From: Azadirachta indica
Lineage: Eukaryota > Streptophyta > Magnoliopsida > Sapindales > Meliaceae
Length of the DNA: 64,000 nucleotides
Direction: 5' to 3'
Assembly: GCA_022749755.1 (NCBI GenBank)
Contig: CM040448.1
Location: forward strand, 5,578,481-5,642,480
Each line of letters opens with the position of its first letter. Within the stretch, counting starts at the first letter, position 1. This document shows, in pieces, positions 50,090 through 63,239 of this stretch. Both the position numbers and the translations under genes were made by a program. The notes under the pieces were generated by a model, which was not told where the DNA came from, made no database searches, and saw only the letters and a program-made list of their open reading frames with translations.

Positions 50090-52840
50090 CTCATTTGTCT
50101 TGTTAACTTGCAGGTTATTGCGCTATATATATATAATATATGCAATTTACTTATCTGCTTGTTTTGGAATTTAACTAACAAGTGATATAGATTTGCATGT
50201 CTGATGTTTCTTCATAGGCATATAATATGGATTTACTGACCGTTTCAGTAGTTTTCTATTGAAAGATGTAACTTGCTGTAGACTAGATTTATCAGATACC
50301 CCTGCCACAACTATTTTGTGGTCAAACTTTCTGTCAACGACCTTACACAAAAGCTTGTATCCTTCTTAAATGAATAAGAAAGTGGATAATTTTTTCTATA
50401 TATTATGCTTATAACTTGCTTATAAGGATTCATCATATAATTGAATGACAGTCAGCCTCTTGACTCTAAGATTTATGTTCTCTTGTACTTAAAATTACTT
50501 TAGAAACTGGGTATACCTAATGCCAGAGCGAGGATAGTTATCGGTTGAACCAAATGGTAGATGCAGAGGCATTAACTATCAATAAGAACAATGAGTGTTC
50601 AATTGTCATGTAATCAAAACCAGTGTTGCTGTGACTTTTTTGTTGAGACAATTCCTTATTTCCTAACCAATCTTTGAGAGGGAAGAGATCAGTGGCCCCT
50701 ATGCCAAATTTGGTTAGACCTCCAATACAATGCAACCCCAAAGACCTACCGTCATGACAAGGAACCCCTGCAAGTATTAAGACTTTTACCTGACAAAATG
50801 AAGCCACTTTGTCATATCAAAATAAGGTTTTGATGGGATTCTATGAAATTTAAGATCTTCTAGTCTTTTGTGAAAGGGAAGGAAAGCTGAACATGCACTA
50901 AATTAGCCGGAGAAGTCATAAGAGCAAACTTTGTGTGGCAAAGTCTGGTAGTTGGAAGCTACATGTCATCAACAAAACTTAAGTGTTATTAAGCCACAAA
51001 GTATTCATAAATCATTGTTATGTCATGGATATTTCTTTGGTGCTTTGTTTGAAAATAAAATGAGTAGCCATGCCTTGGTTTTTCTATGGTTTTCTGCCAA
51101 AGAAACCTAATGAACTAACCTTTTTTTGAAGGTCTGGTAGGTCATGTCTGTAGTAAAGCAGATGGTATGGACCATGGAGTTCTTGCCTCTAGCTATGTTT
51201 CTGGGACTGCCATCAAGGTAAGCCAGCCAACAATAGAAATCAAGAGCAAATACTGGGCTTAGGAAACTCTAATTGTGGTCTCCAAGTGTTTCTGGTGGAA
51301 TGTCAAGTTAAATCCCTGACCTCACTTCTCCTTCTAGTGTCAAGCTGTGCTGTTATGTCGTCCTGGCATTTGTTCAGCATGATTTGTGTCTTTTTTTTTT
51401 TGGTATATATTAATCTTTTTGTGAACATTACATTGATTAGGCGTTGAAGAACCTTATACTCCGCATCCCAGTTCTCTATTCTTGAAATATCAAACTTTAT
51501 AGTTGACTGTAGTTGTACAATTCACTGTTGGGAAGCCATCTTTCTGTGATTAGTGGGTATTATGATATATATCAGGCCTCCTACACAATTTTTTAAGTCT
51601 TAACCATCTATTTTGTTGTTTCCTATGATGTAAAATTGTGCTTTGCTAGTTCAAACACATTGAAATTTCTTCCAGACATCTTAAATATCATACAGTCTAA
51701 CTGTTGTCCTTTGGGTGTGACAGATTAAACGGGTGCGCATTTCCTCCAGCCTAATTTGTGACGTCTCTCAGGTCAAAGCATCCTTCCTCTTTTGCTTAAT
51801 TGAAACTCCCCATTAACTATGTTGAACACAAACACTGATGTCATTTTTGGCAGACCAAACTTACAGTTAGGCTCATTTCTGATTTCATATTTTTACTGAT
51901 GTTTCCTAATTCCTACTCCATAATATAGTCAATTGAAAGGGAACTGCTGTTGGGCTGGTTCTCTCCATTAACTAACACATTCTGTTTATAATTTCGTGGA
52001 TGCCAAGCCAACAATCTTGTTGGAATATCCTAAAGATTAATAATCTATTGAAGGATGAACGTTTCTATAATTTAATAGACGAGGATGATGACTCACATTT
52101 TAGGGTAGAGGTCTAAAATGCATTGGCTCGATACAATGCATAATGAGCTCGACATGAAAGTATATTACGAAAGTTTGAATGTGTTCGAAAGCACGAAAGT
52201 ATAGTAAATTAGTATGCAAACTACTGACAGGAAAGTATGAATAATTAAATAAAATTACAAAAATAATTTAAATTTTTTTTAAAAAATTACTAATCAATAA
52301 TTTTTTTTAAAAAAAGATTGAAAATGTAAAACTCAATTGCCAATGTATGAGTTTGTAAATTGTGTTTGATTGATCATTTAAAGATTGACAATATACATGG
52401 GAGCAAAGTTGAACCCTAGATTTTTATACAAATTTGACTTAAATTGATATAATAATATTATACTATTATTAAATCTAACTAAAAATAAATAAATGGTATA
52501 AAAAATGTGATAATGGTATATAATAATATTGAATTGTATTAGTACCTATTAACAATTTGTGAAATAAATCACTAATAAAGGGTTTCAATAATTGATATCA
52601 TTCAACGAAGTTAAATTAAAGTAGAATTTAGTTAAAATACTAGGAATTAAAAGAAAAAATTGAAATGTAAAACCAAAAACAAACGCAGTGGTAAAAGAAA
52701 CGTATTTTAAAATTTTCACCTTATCGAAACGGCATTTTATCTGCTTAGTTGTGCGGGCGAAGAAGAAGAAGAGAAAAGGAGAGCTTACATTAGGCTTATC
52801 CAGAAATGCCAACGAGTCTCTAACAGAACGGAGTTCAAAA
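50090..52840. other. Spacer between the two PSRP5 genes
   Basis: Contains the copy A 3' UTR and possible unassigned exon-like segments (51132-51217 and 51724-51771, open in frame and flanked by AG and GT). The stretch 52060-52700 is AT-rich. A minus-strand open frame at 50538-50807 has no recognisable family. Confidence 0.4.
51132..51771 (+). other. Two exon-like open segments, unrecognised
   Basis: 51132-51217 lies between TTTTTTTGAAG and GTAAGC and reads open as LVGHVCSKADGMDHGVLASS and on to GTAIK. 51724-51771 lies between GTGACAG and GTCAAAG and continues in frame (IKRVRISSSLICDVSQ). I find no upstream start exon and do not recognise the sequence. It may be a gene relic or chance. Confidence 0.2.
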
Positions 52841-54620
52841 ATGGCTCTCCTTGTCTGCTTTAATCCTCTCCCTTCTCTCTCTTCTCATCCTTTTCCTTGC
52901 TCTTCTTCTTACGTTCCATCTGCTGCTCTTGCCATCACTGCTTCTCCAGGTAACATTCTCTCTTTCATTCAGCTGATTTGTTGGTTCCAACTTTGTATTA
53001 TTTGCTGAATTCTTCCAGCGTAAACATGTATTGTTTTTCTAATGTTAAGAAACCCAATTGAGTAATCCTTTTGATTGTTGGTTCTCAAGGCATTGTAGGT
53101 ATTAGCTCTGACTTTATACTCACTTGGGTTTTTCCTCGAACACTTGGAATTCTTTCTGTTTTATTTTGCATGCATTCTGTTCTTACTTGCTTGTCTCTGT
53201 ATGAAACCACTTCCCCTAGCTGTTTTTTTGCAGTTAGAGCAAGATTTGGTAATCAAAGACCTCCTCTAAAACGGGATATTAGACATTGATTAACTACAAG
53301 AATGAAAAGCTTATTATTAAGTTAATGAATAACTCATTATTATAATGCCTGTAAATTTCTGCATTTGAACTGAAAAGGGAAATCATGTAATATGTTTCTA
53401 AGTATTGCTAACATATTTCATATAATATAAGTAGGGGCAGAATTATGCATAATATATTTTAGCTTTAAAATATGGAATTGGAGGAGTTGTGCTCGTTCTT
53501 ACTTCAGTTATTCTCAGAATTTTCATAAGTTGATATAAGATAATAAACTGTTTCTGTGTCTATCAGCTGACAACTAAAGAAATGCTTTTGAAGTAGCAAA
53601 GCAGTTGTTATCTTCTTATGCATGATTTGAAATCATTCTATTCACTCTCTTTTCACTTCAGATTTATTTTCTGATGCTTGTGCTAGCTTAGTTGTTTAAC
53701 TGAAATCTGTTGGGTAAAATTGTTGATGCAAGTATGTTGTTTTAAATGCTGGAAATTTCATTCTATTATTAGTCATTCATTTTATACTCTGAGAAATTTG
53801 AAAGAGAAATATAAGAATCAGATGCCATTTATCCATTTTTTATTTTTCTACATGTAAAGTTTTCAATAGTTAATGTTATATAATGATTTTCTTTCAAAGT
53901 TGTAATTGTTGTATTTGGAAACGTTATCTTGTATCTATTAGCTTAACAATAGGGGCAAGGGTTTATAGTGTTTTCCGGGTAAAGTTTCTTTCTGCTATTC
54001 AAAATCTTTTCTTAAAAGAAAAATCTTATACATTTTAGCTCTTCTTTCATGCTCAAGTGGTCTGGCTGGCATTCCCTTTTCCTTAGCATTTCAATTTTTT
54101 ATCATATATATATATTTAGCTTTCTGTCACAGTTTGTTTTTACTTATAAGAACTTTAGGTTCTTTGTTGGTTATGTTATCTCACTGTCAAAATGCAATAA
54201 CATTGGAGTTTACTGTCAACATTCGACCTTAATGTGCATCTGAATTTCTTTTTCTGGTCTTCAGTTTCCAGCTTGCACTTAAAAGCTGTTGATCCCCTCA
54301 CAAAATCTTCCAATGGAGTTCAGATTTATATGCCACTTGTTGCTAGCAAAAGGGGTGCTGTAATTGTCAAAGCATCTTCTGAACTTGATGGAACAGCACC
54401 AACAGAAGGTGGTGAGCCCCCTTCCAATAGCACTGAAGAGGTTGTACCGGTTGACAAACTTCCACTAGAGTCAAAGGCGCAGGAAAGGCTGGACCAGAAA
54501 ATGAGAATGAAATTAGCAAAGAAAATAAGGCTTAGAAGAAAGCGGCTTGTTCGGAAGCGCAGAATGAGGAAGAAGGGCCGATGGCCACCTTCTAAGATGA
54601 AGAAGTTAAAGAATGTGTGA
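52841..54620 (+). CDS. PSRP5: Plastid ribosomal protein PSRP5 (cL37), copy B
   Basis: Two exons, 52841-52949 and 54265-54620 (465 nt, 154 aa), same intron position and phase as copy A; intron 1315 nt against 644 nt. A transit peptide (MALLVCFNPLPSLSSHPF) is followed by VASKRGAVIVKASSELDG, where cleavage is likely near VKA. The basic C-terminus is nearly identical to copy A (QKMRMKLAKKIRLRRKRL, RKRRMRKKGRWPPSKM, KKLKNV). The acidic run of copy A is replaced by a milder TEEVVPVDKLPLESK. Its middle region looks more like the usual family form than that of copy A, so copy B may be the conventional gene; that is inference. It sits tail-to-tail with the minus-strand RING gene at 55412. Confidence 0.9.
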
Positions 54621-55411
54621 CCTTTGCCCCTAGTTATCTTGCAGGTTTGGTGCTGACCCTTTCCATTATGTAATTTCAATTATTTATTTTTTGCAAGGTG
54701 AGATTATGTTGTCATGACAATGCATTTTGATCAGTCTCAATGATTCTATTGTTCTTCAGTCTAATTCAAACTAGAATGACGGATGGTGTAGAATTTCATT
54801 TATTTGTTTGCCTTGAAACATGCCCTGGTAATTAACTGTCTTGGTTTTAAAAATCTCTCACCTCATTTGGAAATTATACAGATTACTGAATTATTAAATA
54901 TAATTCAATATCAATCTCAAAATTATTCTTATGATCCGAATCTGTCTTTCAATTTAACAAGCCTGACAAAGGGATACATGTACCTTCTGTAATTGCATTC
55001 ACCTTCAAATTGCATTCAACGATAGGTTTCATTTTTTCCATATTTCAATTTAACAAGTGAAAGTTATTCAATTGATAAGTGTACAATTCATTAAGGTATT
55101 TACTTATGATTTCTGGATAGATAAAAATAATTTACTTCCAATCTGTTTGTTTCCCCTGTTAAAAACACAACAAAATATACACTTATCAAAAGAAAGTTAC
55201 AAAATAAAATAAAATTAAAATTACTATTCACAAAGATGGTTGATAGGAAAGAAACTTGGGAAGAAAGGAATCATCTAAGAAAGAAGTTGTCTCCTTTTTC
55301 CATTTTTCTTCTTGAGAATTAGATCAGTAGATCAAGGAGAGAGTGACCAAATAGATCATCTATAGAGCTATTTAGCCTCAAACTCTTTTAAGTTATGGCA
55401 GAGGAGGGACA

Positions 55412-58400
55412 TCAGACCAATGTATCACCTCTTTGAATGTTGAACTTGCAGAGAGGGCAGGTTGCATTTATCCGAAGCCATTGGCTGATGCATCCACAGT
55501 GAAAATGGTGGTTGCATGGTAATGCATAAAGTTCTGCCCCATCTACATATCGAGAAAGGCAAATGCAACAATCCTGTGAAGTGCAAAAGGGAAAAGAAAA
55601 GTCCCAGTTAAAAGCTTGGCAGGCTGCTCTTTTCACTAGTTTGCACATCCAAAAGGCTAAACACTTCCAGAATCAATAAATTTTTACTTAATGTTAATGA
55701 GCATCAGATACATAAGCAATCACAAACGAACTATACCTATTCAATAAAAGCTAGCATATATAATCCAAACTTTTTTTTTTCAAAAGTACACCACTTTTTA
55801 TGTCTTGGTTTGCTTGAAAGTCACTAAGTAGAAAAAAATATGTTTCAGGCATGATTGGTTATCATTTTTCAAAACTATTCTCATTTTTATAATTTTTTTC
55901 CAAAAAATAATGCATTCAGGTGTTTGGAAAAGAAGAATCTGAAAATGGGACACTCATTCTCTGAAATCAAGTGTTAAGCTCAGAATACTCTTGAAGATGT
56001 TTTAGTCCATTCATTTTTCTTTTAAAGGAAAAACACGATGTCGCAAGCTGACAAAACTCTTATACTTCTCTAGAAATGAAATTTGTTTCTCATCTTATCA
56101 TGATTCTGATTATATATTATATTTTGTGCTCCAAATAATAGCTCTAGAAGAAGTCAATATCCAATTTGTTTAAGTATGTTTTTATGGATATATGCATGCA
56201 TAATAATTCTAAATGGGCCTATGAAACTTAATAACAGCTGGATTAAGATCATAACTCAACTTGTATGATAAATTAGCCAAACGAAATCAAAAACCGAGAA
56301 CAGAAATGATAGATGCTCACAGAATCCTCCGGTTGAAGAGCGAGTTCATCAGTGGAGTTACTGTTGCTTGATTCCATCCCAGTCCCACAAACAGCTTGCT
56401 TTTCACTATTATCCAATGTCCTCAAAGGACTAGCCAAGCGATACCTATACTTGGGAAGATTCCTAATATCTTCTTCTGATGCACCTTGTCTTGTTGCAAC
56501 AGCATAGGCAATCGCTACGATTGGAAAGCAGCAGAATATAGCAAAGAAAAAGATACATACCATCCCGATGCAAAATATTACAAAGGACACATCAAATGCT
56601 AGAAAGACTACAGTGACCCTGCAGACCATGCAATAGGGGGTACGTCATTAAGAATCATATGCTCGTCAAGAGTGCAATGCATGAACAAAGTGATAATCTA
56701 TCATTGCTCGCTAGGTCACAATAACAAGATTGCAATATGCTATACATGCATTACCAGTTTTGGAGATGATATCAACTGTGGTTTTGAAGTTTCACGAATC
56801 TATCATCTCTTTGTCAATGATGTTAAACTATAATTGAAGCAGGGATTCATAATGAAGATTCCATATGTTTGTCAATAATGCAATGAATGAACAACATCAA
56901 AATAGATCATTGCTTGCTACATCATTGTCCACAGATCTATTTTCAGGTCCATGAATTACCATCTCAATAACAATATATATAGTTTTGACTGTTTATAGAA
57001 CATTTACATGAAATATGGAATGCCACATCAGAAAAAGTAGTAATACATGCATGGAAAGGAAACGAAATATTAGGAATTTGTTAAAACCATAGTAATACTG
57101 TCTATTGACAAATAAAGGTTTCCAAGTTCAAATACCTTCACAATTTTCTTTGCTTTGGTTGCTGGTCCAGGACAAAAGATGGAGGTTTTTTCTTTTCTTA
57201 ATTTCATAAATATTTTTTTTCCTATGGATGTGGAAATTGAGGGTCAGTACAAGGAGGCATATTCATTCTATGAATTCAGTTGACGTTAAACAGGTAACAG
57301 TTAAAAAAAAACCTGATATTTCCTAACAACAGACCAATCACTGGCCAACTTTGGGAGATTTTGTATCCTCATTACTACATAATCAATATAGTGTTACTAC
57401 AATACATCAAATTGTTTAAACCTCCACATGTGCTATAGGGCAAGATAATTGATAACACTCCAGGTAAACCCATCAAAACCTACCATATGCACTTGAAAGA
57501 CAAAGCAAAGAAATTCCCAAATTTACCGACTGACAGCTGCAAATGCTAAAGGTCAAACATCTGTAAAATTGCATAATCAATATTTGCGTGCGTGTTCAAT
57601 TTCTGTTTCTAAAGCATGTTAACTATGGTTATTACTGCAAAAGGAATCAACATAAGACGAAATTAGAACTAAAAGCAAGCATAGATAAATTCATGGCTCT
57701 TACCAGTACAGACGAGGAGAATCCCGCAGCAAAGCTTGACCACCCACAACAATCCAGTAGAATCCAATCACCCACCACATAGACGACATCATTGTATTTA
57801 TTGACCCCAACCATTTCACAACACTGTAAAGAAAACGTCGTATTAGCAGAAACATTTTGCACTTATTAAGATTCCATCACCACAGAAAATAACTACACGT
57901 GAGCTTTTTTGTTCTTCAATGGTGAATTAAGAAAAGAGTAAAGTTAGAAGTATGCAAATACACTATTTCAGCACTAGTTAAAGAGTTTTCAAGTCAGCGT
58001 CACAACTTTAACTTGTCCTACAACATTTTATACAATAATGCATGCAGATATCATAATGATACACAGTCTAAAACAGTTCAAACTATAACCGGATCTCAAA
58101 TCTATTGCCGAGCTAAGATAATTAATAATCTACATAATGATATGCCTGAAAACACGTTTCCTCAAAGCTAAGCAAATTGCCATGAGGCTTGCCTAGAAAA
58201 TATAAACAATTATGCTTTTTATTGAAAGATCCCTAGAGCACCAGACAGTAGAACAATGCCAGTATATATTTTCAATATTTTAACCCATAAACATATACAA
58301 ATAAGATATGATATCCCAAAAGACAACAACACCGAATTGACAGTGTAAGCTCTCTACTTGCAAATTCAAGGCACAATGTTATAACTACACATTCCAAATT

Positions 58401-58752
58401 ACAAGTCTACATTTCAGCTGAGAAAATGAGCTTACCTGCGAGTACTTAGGGAGGCCGAAAGGCTATTCGCTACAAGAGCCACTCGATGGGCGCAATTCCT
58501 CCGATACTCAAGATACACGAAACCCACATGCAGAACGCACTGCAAAGCATAACCAGAAACCCAAATTCTCAAAGGAGTTGAGGGTTTCTCTTTAAAAGTT
58601 GAAAACAGAACAATCACTGAAACCACAACAAACGCCAAATTCCATATCGCATCAAGGAACACTATTGGCGAGAAAAAGGTGGGCGGCAACACGCAATTCT
58701 GCCTCTCCACTCGATCACTGCTGCCAATGTTTAGTGCTTGTTCTTCTTCCAT
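55412..58752 (-). CDS. Membrane RING-H2 E3 ubiquitin ligase (At1g63170/At4g11680-like)
   Basis: Four exons: 58436-58752, 57704-57823, 56321-56618 and 55412-55573 (897 nt, 298 aa), all GT-AG. Predicted membrane segments are at about 31-52, 61-83, 115-135 and a long hydrophobic stretch 147-188 (probably two helices). A hydrophilic linker (RNLPKYRYR ... [12 protein letters not shown]) precedes a C-terminal RING at about 247-290: CCIC, then [11 protein letters not shown] and CPLC, i.e. C-x2-C, C-x-H-x2-H-x2-C, C-x2-C. The protein should sit in an endomembrane with the RING facing the cytosol and transfer ubiquitin from an E2. Substrates are unknown. It is shorter than the ~340-390 aa I recall for Arabidopsis relatives, mainly at the N-terminus, where the chosen ATG precedes EEEQALNIG; no in-frame upstream exon was seen. 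Confidence 0.88.
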
Positions 58753-59061
58753 TATTGGATTTGGGTCTTTGATTGAGAGAGAGTCCTTGAGTGAGCTGGG
58801 TGTGGAAATGGAGGTCGGGGACAGTTGAAAGAGAAAAACGATGTCGTATGATTGAGGTGGTGAACATATTTGGTAGGGAGTTGGTGATGATTGCGTGGGG
58901 TCACGTCCAGTGGGGTTGTTATCGTTAAGGGCATGTGACTCCCCGGGGAAAATGACCCATACCCCTTGGTGAAATACCCAAAAGGCCCTCTGATTTTAGC
59001 TCTATATTAAAATTACAAAATTGACCCTAGAAGTCAGAAGATTGATCTAAAGCAATTAGAA

Positions 59062-59957
59062 GGGAGTATTTTCACATACCTCCCCTATAGTTTGTAAAAA
59101 TTAGAGTTAGATAGAACGTTTGTGACAATTCATAAGTACCTACTCCAAACAGTGAAATCGTTAATTTTGACTATTAATTCCAGTAAATTTACCTTTACTG
59201 TACTCTTTCTTCATAATTTCTTATTTTTTAACCAAAAAATTCTATAAAACAAAATTCAAAAATAAAAAAATATAAAAATAAGTAATCCATCTCTACTAAT
59301 TGTCACTTTCTTCCATCTTCCCCATCCTTTCCTTCTTCCATCTCCACCCACTCTTTCCTTCATCCATCTCTACTACTATCAACTACCTTCTTCCATATTC
59401 CCCACCCTTTCCTTTTTCTATCTACCCTAACCACCACCTACTTCCATCTCCACCCATCCTTTTCTTCCATCTCCATTATCCGTCGAAGGGTAGCATTCCT
59501 AATGTTCTTTGGATGTTGTTGCTGCTCTTGGCTAGTGAGTTGGTGAAAGCGATGATTGATATTGTTAAAAAAAATATGTCTAAAATGAGGATTAAGAAAA
59601 TTTTAGGGTTAATTTAGTTCAACAATAAGGCAAAAAAAATTTGAAATTAATTAATTTTCAAAATTAAAGTCTACACAAGGAAATTCTAACTTTAATTTAA
59701 TTAAAATTAAGTTAAGAAAAAATTAAAGTTAATGTTAGTTTAATGTTAATTTAATTAGGAAGAAATGTAAAATTTAGTTGAAAATAGATAATATAATAAG
59801 TGATAGTAAATTTTTAAACTTCTTAGTATTTTCAACTAATCAACTAATAGTTAATGGATGAAATTAATGCAGAAGGGGAGCTGTCTATAAATTTTTACAA
59901 ATTTTGAATTTATTTATAATTTTCACAAATCTTAGGAGAGGTATGTAAAAATACCCC
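59062..59957. mobile_element. TIR element with a pyrimidine-rich core
   Basis: The left end GGGAGTATTTTCACATACCT and the complement of the right end GGGGTATTTTTACATACCTC form an imperfect inverted repeat of ~40 bp that continues through a TTTGTAAAAATTA-like segment. Inside, 59300-59490 is a CT-rich stretch of repeated CTTCCATCTCCACCC-like words, which yields a Ser/Pro/His/Leu-rich ORF (59300-59617) that I regard as spurious. The termini resemble those of non-autonomous DNA elements near plant genes. No target-site duplication was fixed. Confidence 0.65.
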
Positions 59958-62900
59958 AATAAAAAATTTTACTATATAAATAATAAAAGTAATCCTTGTT
60001 CATTATTGTCTCAAGAATCATAAGATTCTTTACTATATAAATAAAGCATGCAATGTCAAAACACTTTTAAATAATTCCATCAATTGCAACCAAAGTATCA
60101 AGTAATCTAGTAAATTCCCTAGCAACTCCAGGAACCAATTAATCCATTTACCAAGCAACCCACGTTAACCACTCTTTTACACATAATAATTACCACTATG
60201 TTGCAGAACAAACTACTAAATTGCTTTACATTTACACCAACAATATTGAAAGACGATGACTTCAAAATCAAGTGATGCTATGCAAATAAATCGCAAAATG
60301 ATCAAATTGAAAAATAAATACTGTGCTTATGGTAAAAGAGTTGATATAAGGATATTTGAGAGTGAAAAAAAATTCTAACAAGTTATATTTTTCTTTTGCA
60401 AGAGCCATGCACACACGAGTACCATATCAGTCATGATCCAAAGTATAACAAAAAATGATAATTAATAAAATACTAGTGTATAAGCATTTAAATCTTTAGT
60501 TACATATACAAAATGAATATTCATTCACATATGCATCGATAATTAATAGTGCATGATATATTTAGAAGATTATAATTAGTTATATATGTAAACAACAATA
60601 TAGATAAGTTAATAGATATATTATGAAGCTAAATATTAATCTTTTATAACTTCGGTAATACTCAGTTAGGTAAAACTACCTCTGCCAAATTAAGGCCTAA
60701 GATTGTGATGGTTGGAACCTTCTCTGTCTTTTTGGTATATCTTTATTAGTTTCATTGTTCTTGTTATACTTCACAAACCTTGCATTCTTTTTATTTTTTA
60801 TTTTTTTGGGTTCTTCCTATATATATACATGAATTCATATTAGTATATTAGTGAATGAATTACGTCTTGAGGTTGTTCTTGATGTGGAACCAACATCAAT
60901 TGTGAATTCAGCACTTGATATCCATATGATGATTATTAAACAAATATGAGTATTTGTTGACGAAAAAGAAAAAGCTCAATTTTAATTATTGTTAGCAATA
61001 GTAAAAATGTGTTACATTTCTCAATGGACAGTCTACTCTTTTTGTTGCATAATTGTTTGCAATGGTACATCTTAAAGTATACCTCTAATTACCTTTATTG
61101 ACTTTCATTTAACTTTCTCTTTCCATTAATCTTAGTCTGCCTACTTGAACATATTTCGTAGGAGGCTGTTACTTAGACATGTTACATTTTGGCCATTTTA
61201 CCTTGTTCGGTTGTAGGAAATTTATGAAGTTTCGAAACTGAAAAAAGATTCTCAATAAAAGATGGTATAAAAAAAGAAAGTTCTTTCTACATTCAAAACA
61301 TAACTATAACTAAAAACTAATTTATATGTCCCAATTGACTCCGCATTAACGACTTTTGTTTCTTGAATAGAAGTTTTCTCCTCTTTTTTTTCAACATGCG
61401 TTTCATAATTTACTTCGTAAATTTCACCACTTACTAACCACTATTTAAATTCAAACTTTCTCTACTTAACAGCAACCTAATTAGTAAAAAAAAAAAAAAA
61501 AAAAAAGGAGTAATTGCACTTTTAATGTATTTCGATGCCCACATACAATATAAACTGTTCATAAATACGGTATTATTCAGCTATATAATACTATTCATCA
61601 AAAGTGAGTTTTACAATTTTATAGTTTGCAATAATTAAATTTCCTCTTAATAAAAATAATAAGAAGTTTACATTAAACAGAAGCATACACTGATATTGAA
61701 ATTTACTTATGTAAATAAAACCAATAAGAATTAAAATATCATTATGATTTCTTTGTAGGCAAAAATTATAACATGCAATAAGGGCAAAAATTATAACATG
61801 CAATAATTCTTAGCAATCTTTGTAATGAAACTAGTTTCTTAAAATTACTAGCCTATAGGCTATAAATAATTTCAATTAAAATAATAACTAACTCAATCTA
61901 ACTAAATCATAAATTATAACAATTTTTCTATGGGGCATGTTATCATAATTTTACCTTATGTTTAATTATAAGTATTGATTTTTACAAATGTGATCAAACT
62001 AAATTTTAATATGACCATTATACTAAAAATACTGTGGCTACTCTTTAATATACGCTATTAGACATCAAATATTTTGACTTATAGCATGAGCCAAGTGTTA
62101 CAATTGATCCTTAATAAAATTATGCAAATATAAGAGTAATTACAGAATAAATTTCAACTAAATATTATGTAAATAACAAACTTTTAAGAACTAAAAGGTA
62201 ATATTATAATTTTAATTAATTACGACTTTTGTTTCTTCAATTTTTTTTTTATATATATAGAATCTTATCTCAATCATCTACTTTCCTTCAATCAGGTCTG
62301 ATACTAGATACCAGCCCGTATATGACTAATCATACAAACTTAGAGAAAAAACTAAAAATACAATATTTCCCTTATTAGATGTCCATTTTTCATGATTCAC
62401 AAGCTATTATTTACACAATTTCGCAAGAAATTTAATCATGCAATCTATTTTAAGTTAAAAAATAATTTTTTTAAAATAAATATGGATGAATTTTAAACTA
62501 GTTATATGGTAGATTAAAACCGTACAAAAATCAAATTGAGTTTTTAAAAAAATACATTCTTTAACAAACACATGGATAACAAAAATAAACTTTAAGTAAG
62601 TTTAGAGGCAAGATGGCACTAATACCAAAATATTAGAATAAATCTAGTTTCTTTATTGCGAAAAAAAAAAATATAAGTCTAAAGATGGATTACCTACCTC
62701 CTACCATTACAATTACAAGGAAAAATGAATTACAAGGAAGGAGATTGACTCATAAGCAGTTTCAATAGAGAATTTGGGGAAAAAGAAGCATACAAGATTG
62801 ATTCAGAGGCAGCTTCAGTGGAGAATTTGGAGAAAAAGAAGCATAAGGGAAGAGATTGATTCAAGCAAGTAGAAGAGAGATAGATTTCCAGAGGTTAGGC

Positions 62901-63239
62901 GCAGGCAAGAATTTAGGGAAAAAAGAACTTTAGAGGCAAGAGAAAAGAATTAAAAAATAAAAGTAACTTATTTTTTATAAAATAAATTCGTACAATTACA
63001 AATTTATCCTTATATAAATTTTTTATTTTTTAAATACTTATTAAATTACATTTTTATCCTTGACAACGTTAACTTTAACGGTGAGTGGTTATCAATAAAT
63101 TTGGGGACAAAATAACAAATAACCAATATCCTTACGTAAGGAAAACGATTAACAAATAATATTAGATTAAATTATTTGTCATCATACATATATATGTTGT
63201 ATATATTTTCACATATATAAAATAAAAAGAGAAAAGAAT
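59958..63239. other. Gene-free AT-rich region
   Basis: Contains a poly(A) run at about 61488-61506, a 27-bp duplicated word near 61757-61806 (GCAAAAATTATAACATGCAA twice) and an imperfect ~55-bp repeat at 62741-62865. No gene is recognised. Confidence 0.5.
62741..62865. repeat. Imperfect ~55-bp tandem repeat, about 2.3 copies
   Basis: AGATTGA(C/T)TCA begins units at 62742, 62795 and 62853; each of the first two continues through GAGAATTTGG-GAAAAAGAAGCATA. Purine-rich. Confidence 0.7.

Noticed and set aside
50538..50807. 89-aa minus-strand ORF
   Set aside because: Reads protein-like in part (KVLILAGVPCHDGRSLGLHC) but no family, start context or exon chain was recognised.
57588..57782. Plus-strand ORF over the RING gene
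   Set aside because: Antisense shadow of exon 2 of the minus-strand E3 ligase.
59300..59617. 105-aa Ser/Pro/His-rich ORF
   Set aside because: Encoded by the CT-rich repeats within a TIR element; no start context or family.
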